A stretch of 64,000 bases of DNA, from the NCBI GenBank assembly GCA_964593465.1, contig CAZQJY010000001.1:127947-191946 (forward strand). The letters are read 5' to 3'. The notes under the pieces are model-generated. The model saw only the letters and a program-made list of their open reading frames with translations, made no database searches and had not been told where the DNA came from. This DNA comes from Mycosynbacter sp964593465 (GTDB lineage: Bacteria; Patescibacteriota; Saccharimonadia; Saccharimonadales; Saccharimonadaceae). Below, piece by piece: positions 36,501 to 43,383 of the stretch. Within the stretch, counting starts at the first letter, position 1. The number at the start of each line of letters is the position of its first letter. A program made the position numbers and the translations under genes.

Positions 36501-36697
36501 ATTTAAAACGAAACACAAAAGCTTGGAACTTGTCCGTAGCTAGATCTTCGAGAGGTGTTCGGATTGTCCTTGCGGGTCGCCGGCAGTACGAACAGCAAAA
36601 GCGTAACCTTAAGCAAGTAATGCCGAATCAGTATAAAGCAATTCGCTTTATCAAAAGGCCGATAGCCCGCAGAATAAAGAATGTAGTTAAGAAGTAG
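33518..36697 (+). CDS. TagF-like transferase fused to HAD phosphatase domain
   Basis: The 1059-residue protein starts at GTG with AAAGAG upstream. Residues ~1-370 are a TagF-type domain (LNLWHGVGLKEIE, MYAPTFRDW, IVDYSSIYYDLMAAGADKF). Residues ~388-620 are a HAD domain with every catalytic motif: D392-V-F-D395-T, S521-D522-M, a downstream Lys, and G580-D581-N-QHSD. Residues ~640-1059 continue as in COG5610-type HAD proteins (LYFITRDGNMLIEIA, FAEFWGRGYTQASL) and have no clear name. A transferase and a phosphatase in one chain suggest polymer trimming, capping, or removal of a phosphate from the growing end (inference). It is the last gene of the block. Confidence 0.85.
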   Translation: MKNNRIKDKWVFGVSSFSGNPKWLYLYIAKRHPEIKTWWLADTEKSAKAMVAAGLSRSKIIVRDTKRANDILRKIDVYVEDQFREYYPDALGGQVTYLNLWHGVGLKEIELNIPFNGSLAGTIMKKYSKNARKYHDQTLFLVTSGSMEEHFARSISTPRSQFLRGGYPRVSLPKNIQPLRTNLLSGKWSHIAMYAPTFRDWNSSNYLIELMPKIDELIAAVESSNTLFILNLHPKMRQDRQYVGILDKIKNHPNFICVDETIDVYEMMQSIDYTIVDYSSIYYDLMAAGADKFVRYIPDYEKYIQYQDGGMKDYREKTYGEVVTNFDELLQTVRNPRYTKMIDRKKKKELMEYFFGYAGNAEDDTEAIIRSVELFKPKPKEESALTTLRSYDVFDTLIKRSVGMPVGVFYAVRERMYKVQHEFQFPTYVLDNYPNVRRQAEADMRHHKHHTQIERKSDIREVTLQSILERMSEIYGLTDKQKRYLIETEISVEIETVQPIQSRIETLFGQQKKGDTIILVSDMYLPREVIKRMLIKADPRLAKLKLYLSSETGYQKSTGLLYKYIFSDIHYMFKEWVHYGDNQHSDKKIPSQLGITTQYHEMIPFNKHEAFIANTMNSSDGYKIANLMRLYRDTEEYDKKSDREKRLGYYSYAFIGSYLVPYVDWLLRDAVAKKTKRLYFITRDGNMLIEIARVLREARGYDIELSLIYGSRSVFRIPSFIDEIEDEAFAPFGFLQSIGSYKKFLKVAQVTDDQFDEFFSSASDLKYKNKYTQDEEVTLRSAASNSKEFREHILRIAAQKRPVILDYLRESINFDEKFAFAEFWGRGYTQASLQKLLSEASGSPVVLEMYYARSIYGSDNYNVRTRFTTSTRGLTFIETLFNQAPMETVRQYAYDNKGVAYPVVLEKDTHEMFSAFIEGVTVFAKAYSEIDFYDWRRNTRALFDAAVVYFHNRSNDEHLVDVFGPLANNLEINGKQEVYAPSIPMKQALFMSTKYLKRNTKAWNLSVARSSRGVRIVLAGRRQYEQQKRNLKQVMPNQYKAIRFIKRPIARRIKNVVKK

Positions 36698-36720
36698 CAG
36701 TTTGCTTCTCGCACGCTCCT

Positions 36721-37878
36721 CTATCTGACGGTAGGCTGGTTTCTCCGCGCAGCTTCCTGCGCTACAATCCGTCGCAATTTAGATATGAACATACTTTTTT
36801 CGAATCGCTTGGCTTTGCGCTGGAGCGTAGCGGGCATGAATTGCATAGACTCTGCTTTTTGGATGGCGCGGGCGACATCGTCGACTTCTTGGTGGTCAAA
36901 GAATACGCCGCTGACTTGTGGCTGTACGATATCCAGCGCGCCACCTTTGCCATAGGCAATCACGGGTGCGCCAGCAGCAAGCGCCTCTGCTTGCACGATA
37001 CCAAAGTCTTCTTCGGCAGGGAAGATGAAGCCTTTGGCAGTATTGAGCGCGGCGGTGACAGCTGTGTCAGATGCATCGCCAAAACGGTCGGTATAGAATT
37101 CTACTGTTGGCCCTGCAAGTGTGCGCAGGTGTTCGTGTTCGGCACCATTGCCATAGACTTTGAGCGGTATGCCAAGTTTTGTGGCGGCAGCTACTGCTAG
37201 GTCTATGCGTTTGTAGGCGACTTGGCGACCCAGGGCAACGTAGTGATTACCACGAGTGTGCGCAGGTGTGAAGCGCGCGACATCAACGGGCGGGTGAAGT
37301 ATGATAGACGGCTTATCATAGTATTTTTCGATACGGGATTGCACTGCGCTAGAGTTGGCGATAAATAAGTCGACATGCTGTGCTGCCTGGTAGTCAGCTT
37401 TGCGTTGCGATGGCACAAAGATGGGTATCAGGAGCTTGATAAGCCAGTTGAGCTTGCCAAATCCTGGGTCTTTTCGATAATCGTCGTAGTGACTCCAATA
37501 GTAGCGTATAGGGGTGTGGCAGTAGGAGATGAGTAGCTGGCCGGGGCGGGTTTTGCGGACTTGCTTTGCCTCGGCGATGGTGCTGGCTAGGATGATATCG
37601 TAGTCGGAAAGGTCGAGCGAGCGAAATGCCCATACGCGGATAACGGGAAACCATTTATGGAGTCGGCGCAGGCTACGAGGAAACTTTTGGATCCAAGTGG
37701 TGCGGATATCTATACCGTCAAACGTGGGCATGGCGCTGGGTTCGTAGACTGATGTGTAGATAGGTGCATCGGGAAAGGCTTCATGCATGGCGAGCACGAC
37801 GTTTTCTGCGCCGCCCATATTGGTGAGCCAGTCACATACAATGACGATTTTTTTCGGTTGAGTTTTTGAACTCGGCAT
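36721..37878 (-). CDS. GT4 family glycosyltransferase
   Basis: The 385-residue GT-B protein begins MPSSKTQPKKIVIVCDWLT with the loop NMGGAENVVLAM, and has YYWSHYDDYR in the acceptor half. The donor half carries ALGRQVAYKRIDLAV and EEDFGIVQAEALAAG (E-x7-E). It resembles mannosyl/rhamnosyl transferases such as WbaZ. The frame is open to 37956, but the ATG chosen lies 2 nt after the stop of the sugar-phosphate transferase gene, which is probably its operon partner and supplies the lipid-linked first sugar. Confidence 0.92.
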   Translation of the reverse strand: MPSSKTQPKKIVIVCDWLTNMGGAENVVLAMHEAFPDAPIYTSVYEPSAMPTFDGIDIRTTWIQKFPRSLRRLHKWFPVIRVWAFRSLDLSDYDIILASTIAEAKQVRKTRPGQLLISYCHTPIRYYWSHYDDYRKDPGFGKLNWLIKLLIPIFVPSQRKADYQAAQHVDLFIANSSAVQSRIEKYYDKPSIILHPPVDVARFTPAHTRGNHYVALGRQVAYKRIDLAVAAATKLGIPLKVYGNGAEHEHLRTLAGPTVEFYTDRFGDASDTAVTAALNTAKGFIFPAEEDFGIVQAEALAAGAPVIAYGKGGALDIVQPQVSGVFFDHQEVDDVARAIQKAESMQFMPATLQRKAKRFEKSMFISKLRRIVAQEAARRNQPTVR

Positions 37879-37880
37879 GG

Positions 37881-39317
37881 TTATTGTGCACCCTTGCCAA
37901 ACAGCACAACTCTCACTGTCTTGAGCAGTATTTTGATATCGAGCCAAAACGACCAATTTTGTGCATAGTACAGTTCGAGCTCGATACGCTCATCGAAATT
38001 TAGATTGCTACGACCACTTACTTGCCATAGGCCAGTGACACCGGATTTGACGCTATGTAGTAGTGCGGTGCGGCTGCGTGAAAACTTGGCTTCTTGTGGC
38101 AAGATAGGGCGCGGCCCCACGAGGCTGAGGTCGCCGCGTAGTACGTTAAAAAGCTGAGGGAGCTCATCGAGTGATGTTTTGCGTAGGAAATTGCCAAAGC
38201 GGGTGATACGTGGATCATCGGTGACTTTTCGGTTTTTCTCATACTCTTTTGCTAGGTCTTCGCGGCCCATTGCGCGAAATTCTTCGGCGGCATCTTTTTT
38301 GCCATACTTACTACTCATACTACGAAATTTTATGAGCCGTACAGGCTTGGAGAATTGACTAAGACGTTTGCTAATGTAAAATACGGGACCTGGGTTGAAG
38401 ATTTTTTGACACACAATGAGTAGTAAGAAAACTGGAGATAGTACAACAATGATGACGAATGATGCAATGGTATCAAAGATAAGCTTTGCGACTGCACCCC
38501 AGCCAATGAGAGGTGTCTGGCTGACAGAAATCATAGGGTAGCCCAAAAATACATCGACAGTATTTTTTCCAGTATAGAACTCTGGCTCGCCGGGTATAAA
38601 GTTGTAGCTGATGTGACGGATTTGTGCGGCAGAAAGAATAGCTTGGTTTTTGGACTCATCTTCGTACATATCTGTTTGAATGATGGTAGTAATGCGATTG
38701 GAGTCGATAAACTTGAGTGCTGATTCCACCTGAGGATAATGCATAACCTGCAGCTTGTTTGGTACGAGTTTTTTGGGTCCCGATATAGCAACTATCTCAT
38801 AGCCGCTGTGTTTGGTGTCGGCAAGGCTAAGCGCTAGGTCGGTAAGTGCTGCGCCAGATCCCACAAGCAATACGCGGCTTGTGCCAATACCATAGCGAAA
38901 CATGGTAGAGCGTAGCCATCGTAAGAACTCACGACCTAACAAAATTAATACAAATGATCCAATGAGCGCATAGAGAGCAACAAGTCGTGCGGGAAAAAGC
39001 GATTCGCCCGACGCAAACTCCCAGCCAAGCATGAGCAGTATGCCAACAAATGACCCAGCGGCAATCTTACTCCACTCGACAAGACGGCGATTGTAGACCG
39101 ACGGCGAGTACAATCCGAGTAGCCCAAACGTCGCCAGCCAAAACGGCAACACAAATAGTAATCCACTGAAGTATTCTATGGCATATACCTGCGACACAAG
39201 CGGGCGGCTGTCGTATTGCACGCGGAAAATATAGGCGAGCCCAAGAGCCAAAATAAGCACAAATGTATCTACGAGTAGCAGCAGGATTCGGTAGTACTGT
39301 GAGTTTCTTCCTAGCAT
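37881..39317 (-). CDS. Undecaprenyl-phosphate sugar phosphotransferase (WbaP/WcaJ-like)
   Basis: The 478-residue polyisoprenyl-phosphate hexose-1-phosphate transferase has four N-terminal membrane spans (~10-130) and a Rossmann-like central domain (~140-270, SRVLLVGSGAALTDLAL). A re-entrant or fifth helix (~280-300) leads into the catalytic domain, with IKFRSMSSKYG, TRFGNFLRKTSLDELPQL, LSLVGPRPILP, VKSGVTGLWQVSGRSN and the closing ELYYAQNWSFWLDIKIL. It starts glycan assembly by loading a sugar phosphate onto the carrier lipid. Its start lies 8 nt after a TACAAT box, back to back with the polymerase/ligase gene. Confidence 0.95.
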   Translation of the reverse strand: MLGRNSQYYRILLLLVDTFVLILALGLAYIFRVQYDSRPLVSQVYAIEYFSGLLFVLPFWLATFGLLGLYSPSVYNRRLVEWSKIAAGSFVGILLMLGWEFASGESLFPARLVALYALIGSFVLILLGREFLRWLRSTMFRYGIGTSRVLLVGSGAALTDLALSLADTKHSGYEIVAISGPKKLVPNKLQVMHYPQVESALKFIDSNRITTIIQTDMYEDESKNQAILSAAQIRHISYNFIPGEPEFYTGKNTVDVFLGYPMISVSQTPLIGWGAVAKLIFDTIASFVIIVVLSPVFLLLIVCQKIFNPGPVFYISKRLSQFSKPVRLIKFRSMSSKYGKKDAAEEFRAMGREDLAKEYEKNRKVTDDPRITRFGNFLRKTSLDELPQLFNVLRGDLSLVGPRPILPQEAKFSRSRTALLHSVKSGVTGLWQVSGRSNLNFDERIELELYYAQNWSFWLDIKILLKTVRVVLFGKGAQ

Positions 39318-39325
39318 GTGCTAAT

Positions 39326-39331
39326 ATTGTA
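39326..39331 (-). promoter_or_regulatory. -10 box for WbaP-like gene (divergent pair, left)
   Basis: TACAAT on the minus strand, 8 nt before the ATG. The whole spacer between the two divergent genes is only 40 nt. Confidence 0.5.
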
Positions 39332-39344
39332 TCATTTTTTGCCG

Positions 39345-39350
39345 TATACT
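39345..39350 (+). promoter_or_regulatory. -10 box for O-antigen ligase-like gene (divergent pair, right)
   Basis: TATACT 7 nt before the ATG. Each -35 region would have to lie over the other gene's start. Confidence 0.55.
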
Positions 39351-39357
39351 AGAGGAT

Positions 39358-40707
39358 ATGTGGCATCGAATTGAACAATTAATCGTAGGGCTTTTTGTTA
39401 TCGTACTTGTTGGTGTAGCGATTCATGCACCACTGAGTGTGTTTGTCGAGTCTCGGTGGTCAGAGCTGGAGTTACTTGCCAAGTCATGGAAGGAACTGGT
39501 GCTTGGTTTGGCTGGCGTGTTGCTTGCGCTGAGTGTGTGGCGACGTGGGCTATTGCTTGATGTTGTGTTTGATAAGTTCGTACTACTTGTGGCAAGCATA
39601 GCAGTACTGCATGTTGTATTAGTATTTACGTTCGACAATGTACATATGAGTGAGATGGCAGGTCTGTTGATTGATCTGCGATTCTACCTTTTCTTTGCAG
39701 AATTGTATGTGGCTGCACGATATCTCACAGGACTTCGCAAAACTATACTAGTCGCCGCATCTGTAGGCGCGACTATTGTTGTGCTATTTGGTGTATTGCA
39801 AGTGGCGGTGTTGCCAAAAGATGTACTAAGCTATATAGGTTACTCTGACGAGACAATTAAGCCATACCAGACGGTTGATCTGAATTATGACTATGTACGT
39901 ATTAACAGCACTCTTCGTGGGCCAAATCCTGTCGGTGCATTTGCGGTGATGTTGTTGGGTATTTTGGGTGCATGGCTAGTGCGTAAACGGCAAGTACTAT
40001 CCAGCTGGCAAGATGGTGGCGTTGTGCTGCTTGTAGCAGCTGCGACAGTCACGATACTTGTGGCGAGCTATTCGCGTAGTGCGTGGTTGGCGGCCGTGAC
40101 AATAGGGTTGTTGCTGGCAATGATGGCATTGCCTAGGAAATATCTCACGCACAGTGTCGTGGCTATTTGTGTGGCAGCGGTTAGCGCGGCTGGCTTGCTT
40201 TTTGCATTGCGGAATCAGCCGGTAGTATCGAACCTCTTCTTTCACAATAACCCAGTCAGTACAAGTGTGAATAAGTCGGATGATGATCGTTTGTCATCAT
40301 TGCAGCGTAGTATCGAAGAAATAGAAGCGGCACCTGCGGGCAGAGGTATAGGAAGCTCTGGCTCTGCGTCAATTTTCCAGGGTAAGCTAACTGTTGTGGA
40401 GAATCAGTATCTCTATATGGCGCACGAGTCTGGCTGGTTGGGGTTATTGTTGCAACTTGGGCTTTTCGTATTGGTAATGCGAGGGCTGTGGCGTGCGCGA
40501 CAAGATTGGTTGGCGCTTGGGCTTTTCGTGTCAGGTATTGGCCTGGCTGCAATAGGTATGATGCTACCTGTATGGGCAGATGACACGGTGAGTTTGTATT
40601 GGTGGGGGCTTGCTGGACTTGCGCTTGGCTCGTCTGCTATTATCAGGATAAATGACAGCAAATCCACAACAAGTACGCGCCACCAAAAAGCAAAAAGAAC
40701 TGCTTAG
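39358..40707 (+). CDS. O-antigen ligase / polymerase-like membrane protein (WaaL/Wzy family)
   Basis: A 449-residue protein with roughly ten to twelve membrane spans, for example VGLFVIVLVGVAIHAPLSVF and LLLAMMALPRK. A central region has STLRGPNPVGAFAVML and SYSRSAWLAAVTIG, typical of the O-antigen ligase domain, and a late extracellular loop has AGRGIGSSGSASIF and ENQYLYMAHESGWLGLL. It would polymerise or transfer undecaprenyl-linked glycan outside the membrane. The basic tail (TSTRHQKAKRTA) overlaps the start of the next gene by 56 nt. Confidence 0.88.
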   Translation: MWHRIEQLIVGLFVIVLVGVAIHAPLSVFVESRWSELELLAKSWKELVLGLAGVLLALSVWRRGLLLDVVFDKFVLLVASIAVLHVVLVFTFDNVHMSEMAGLLIDLRFYLFFAELYVAARYLTGLRKTILVAASVGATIVVLFGVLQVAVLPKDVLSYIGYSDETIKPYQTVDLNYDYVRINSTLRGPNPVGAFAVMLLGILGAWLVRKRQVLSSWQDGGVVLLVAAATVTILVASYSRSAWLAAVTIGLLLAMMALPRKYLTHSVVAICVAAVSAAGLLFALRNQPVVSNLFFHNNPVSTSVNKSDDDRLSSLQRSIEEIEAAPAGRGIGSSGSASIFQGKLTVVENQYLYMAHESGWLGLLLQLGLFVLVMRGLWRARQDWLALGLFVSGIGLAAIGMMLPVWADDTVSLYWWGLAGLALGSSAIIRINDSKSTTSTRHQKAKRTA

Positions 40708-41029
40708 TTTTATTGATGGTTTTATAAAAGGCAACGGCTACGGACCAAGCTACCGTGAGATCATGCGCGCGCTCGACTACAAATCCGTCTCGACTGTGGC
40801 GACGCATGTGAGTGGACTTATAACCAAAGGCTATTTGGAAAAAACCGATGCGTCGGCACGTTCGCTGGCGATTGTAAAGTCTGTATCACACCAGCCTACA
40901 AGAGAGCAATGGCTCGCAGCTGAGCTTGCAAAAAAACGCCGCAAATTTGCACTAGAGTCTAGTGCTGACGCGCGCCAGAGCGTCGAAGCAATCGATCGTA
41001 TCGCCAAACTGTTTGACATCTCACTGTAA
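40652..41029 (+). CDS. LexA-type DNA-binding protein without protease domain
   Basis: The 125-residue protein has an N-terminal winged helix that matches the LexA DNA-binding domain: ATKKQKELLSFIDGFIKGNG, then YGPSYREIMRALDYKSVSTV, then HVSGLITKGYLEKT. LexA would continue with an autocleaving S24 peptidase (Ser/Lys pair); here it ends instead in a basic helix (REQWLAAELAKKRRKFA). It could be a stand-alone repressor or antagonist of SOS operators. It begins inside the 3' end of the ligase-like gene with AGGATAA before the ATG. Confidence 0.85.
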   Translation: MTANPQQVRATKKQKELLSFIDGFIKGNGYGPSYREIMRALDYKSVSTVATHVSGLITKGYLEKTDASARSLAIVKSVSHQPTREQWLAAELAKKRRKFALESSADARQSVEAIDRIAKLFDISL

Positions 41030-41073
41030 TCTATTCAAAAAAAGCCAAAACTGATATCATAAGCATAACTGCT

Positions 41074-43140
41074 ATGAACCCAAACAACCAACCAAATCAA
41101 CCCCCACAGCCACAAGGTCCGCCTCAGCCTCCTGCACCAGGCCAGCCTGCCTATGGCAACTATGTTGCTCCTGGAGCCAGCCAGCCTTTGCCTTCAGAAT
41201 CCCCCGTGCCTCAGCAGCCGTACTATGCTGCACAGCTGCCTCCGGCACCTCAGGGACAACCACCTGCTGGGTATCCTGTGCCTCAACCTCAGCAGCAATA
41301 TCCAACAGCTCCACAGAGTCCCTATGGTCAGCCTCCCGTACAGTCTAGTCTAGAGAAGAAGCTGCCACTACCTATGCGTATAGTGGAATGGCTACAATCT
41401 CGCTGGTATGTACCGGTCGGGGTATTGTTTGCTATAGCTATTATTGGGCAGGTAGTGTGGCAGGTGACATACCCCACAAATGCCGTAGTGCCAAACCTGG
41501 TAGTAGATGGTAATAATTTTACAGGTGTAGATAAAGACAAGGCGATTGCTCAACTTAATGAAGTATATGGCGAGCAAAAGGTAAAGCTGTTCTTTGGTGA
41601 AAAAGACGTGCCATACCAGACACCAAAAGCCAAAGAACTGGGAATTAGTGTCGATAACAGCTCGCGTATGTCTAATGTGCAATATCCTTTTGGGTTGCGG
41701 CTAGTGCCAACATCGTACTGGTGGGCAAAAAGCACAGTCAAGACCGGTGCTCCGATATACAATTACAACAAAACAACACTCGATACCTATGTACTGAAAA
41801 ACTTTGGTGAAGAATGCGTGATTCCACCTCAAAATGCTACACTCAAACTCGATGACAACCAGTTTAAAGTAGTATCTGCTGTAGCTGGCGGTAAGTGTAA
41901 TATCACTGAGTTCAAAGATGCTGTAGGCAAGACGACCTACAAGGCTGACGGTTTTGTTGTGAGGACTGGTGTCAAAGAGGTAGCTGCTCCGCTTACCGAT
42001 GAAATTGCCAAGCAGCTAGGCGATGAACTCAACAACAATTTAAGCGACGACATGTCGCTGCAGGCTGCTGGTGAAACAAGTACTGTCAAGTCATCTGTAG
42101 TAAAGAATTGGTTGTCATTTAGCGCTTTCGTGCCAGAGGACAAAAATGATGGTAAGCCGCTGCCACCCCCACGTTTGCTGTACAAGATTGAACCAGAGCG
42201 CGTAAAACGTTATCTGGATACAAGTAAGATTTCTGAGAAGGTGGAGAAAAAGCCAGGTGTTACAAAAATTTCTACAACTGATTTTACCGAAACATCACGA
42301 GTTGATGGTACTCCCGGCAGACTTATCAATATCACCAAGACAATTGCTAGTATTGATCCTTTTATAAATGCTCGGGCTGCAAAGCCGACTGTTGTTGTAG
42401 AGCAAGTGCCGGCAACAGAAAGCTTTACGCGTAAATACACACCTACGGAGGCAGGGTATAGCGCGCTTATTAAGCAATTTGCACATGATAATCCGGGCAA
42501 AATTAGTATTGTACTCAAGGAACTATCGGGCAAGAAACCATACTACAATGGCATGACGGATGAAGGTGTTGTGCATCCAGCTGCTGGAGTTGAGGGTATG
42601 TACCTTGTGTATGCAGCCCAAAAAGGTATCGAAGACGGTAGTATTCAATATACCGACAAGATAAATGGTAATTTATCAGTCAAAGATTGTATGAAAGCAG
42701 CGGCAGCAGATCAAGATAGTGACTGCATTACTGCATTACTGGCAAAAATTAGTGTAGAAAAAGTGCATGCGGTGTTGCGTGAAATTGGCATGGACTCCAC
42801 CAAATTTACTGGTAAAATTACGACCACAACTGCACGAGATATGGCAATTTTTATGCAAACATTAGCAGAAAACAATCTAAAGATTAAAAATAAAAGTGAC
42901 TTAGAGACAGGCATGCGGGAGCTTTCGCTACGCGATGGCATGAAATCTTCTATTATATCTGGCGGTAAAGTTGCGGGTGGTGCATCGGACAAATCATACA
43001 ACGAGATGGCTATCGGTTCCAAAAACGGCAAGTTTGTTGTTGGGTTTATGTCCGAAGGCTCCGATGGCGCTAAAACAGCCGCTAAACTTATCAAGGCTAT
43101 CGAAACACTACGCCAGCAAAAACAAGACCTCAAGAAATAG
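41074..43140 (+). CDS. Membrane protein with degenerate class A beta-lactamase-like domain
   Basis: In this 688-residue protein, residues 1-100 are a Pro/Gln-rich disordered cytoplasmic tail, and a membrane span lies at ~112-132 (PVGVLFAIAIIGQVVWQVTY). The extracellular part (~150-440) has alternating strands resembling the PG_binding_4/YoaR-like modules found with VanW. Residues ~460-688 resemble a class A beta-lactamase/serine hydrolase. The S-x-x-K position reads AAGVEGMYLVYAA (no Ser or Lys), the SDN position reads DSDCITALL, and the KTG position reads GKVAGGASD. The hydrolase site is therefore probably dead, and a peptidoglycan-binding or scaffold role is more likely. Confidence 0.75.
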   Translation: MNPNNQPNQPPQPQGPPQPPAPGQPAYGNYVAPGASQPLPSESPVPQQPYYAAQLPPAPQGQPPAGYPVPQPQQQYPTAPQSPYGQPPVQSSLEKKLPLPMRIVEWLQSRWYVPVGVLFAIAIIGQVVWQVTYPTNAVVPNLVVDGNNFTGVDKDKAIAQLNEVYGEQKVKLFFGEKDVPYQTPKAKELGISVDNSSRMSNVQYPFGLRLVPTSYWWAKSTVKTGAPIYNYNKTTLDTYVLKNFGEECVIPPQNATLKLDDNQFKVVSAVAGGKCNITEFKDAVGKTTYKADGFVVRTGVKEVAAPLTDEIAKQLGDELNNNLSDDMSLQAAGETSTVKSSVVKNWLSFSAFVPEDKNDGKPLPPPRLLYKIEPERVKRYLDTSKISEKVEKKPGVTKISTTDFTETSRVDGTPGRLINITKTIASIDPFINARAAKPTVVVEQVPATESFTRKYTPTEAGYSALIKQFAHDNPGKISIVLKELSGKKPYYNGMTDEGVVHPAAGVEGMYLVYAAQKGIEDGSIQYTDKINGNLSVKDCMKAAAADQDSDCITALLAKISVEKVHAVLREIGMDSTKFTGKITTTTARDMAIFMQTLAENNLKIKNKSDLETGMRELSLRDGMKSSIISGGKVAGGASDKSYNEMAIGSKNGKFVVGFMSEGSDGAKTAAKLIKAIETLRQQKQDLKK

Positions 43141-43141
43141 C

Positions 43142-43171
43142 TTGACTTACCTCTAGTTTCTTGGCTATAAT
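43142..43171 (+). promoter_or_regulatory. Promoter of tRNA-Asn
   Basis: TTGACT (43142-43147) and TATAAT (43166-43171) with an 18-nt spacer, 14 nt before the tRNA. The -35 lies right after the preceding stop codon. Confidence 0.85.
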
Positions 43172-43185
43172 AGCCTTTGTACTAT

Positions 43186-43260
43186 TCCTGCGTAGCTCAG
43201 TGGTAGAGCGGTTGGCTGTTAACCAATAGGTCACTGGTTCGAGCCCAGTCGCAGGAGCCA
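43186..43260 (+). tRNA. tRNA-Asn (GTT)
   Basis: A 75-nt cloverleaf with encoded CCA. The acceptor TCCTGCG pairs with CGCAGGA (43250-43256), the D arm is GCTCAGTGGTAGAGC, the anticodon loop CTGTTAA has GTT, and the T arm is CTGGTTCGAGCCCAG. The discriminator base is G. The AspRS in this window has non-discriminating residues, so this tRNA may be charged with Asp and then amidated by GatCAB (inference). Confidence 0.97.
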
Positions 43261-43297
43261 AGAAAAAACACCCCATATGGGGTGTTTTTTCTTGGCT
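43256..43297 (+). terminator. Terminator hairpin overlapping the tRNA-Asn 3' end
   Basis: A perfect 19-bp stem (43256-43274 with 43279-43297) around an ATAT loop. The left arm begins with the last acceptor base, the discriminator and the CCA of the tRNA, and the right arm carries six T. The structure is symmetric, so it could act on both strands. Confidence 0.9.
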
Positions 43298-43335
43298 CCT
43301 CATGTCATAGCGTTAGGCTCAGTTGCTATAGCAAA

Positions 43336-43360
43336 GGCCACCCGCGATAGCCGGGTGGTC
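43336..43360 (-). terminator. Candidate terminator of the secreted esterase gene
   Basis: A 9-bp GC-rich stem (43336-43344 with 43352-43360), loop CGATAGC, followed on the minus strand by only a short T stretch (TTTGC), so termination is likely but weak. Confidence 0.55.
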
Positions 43361-43383
43361 TTGTGATTATATGGTCATCACTT

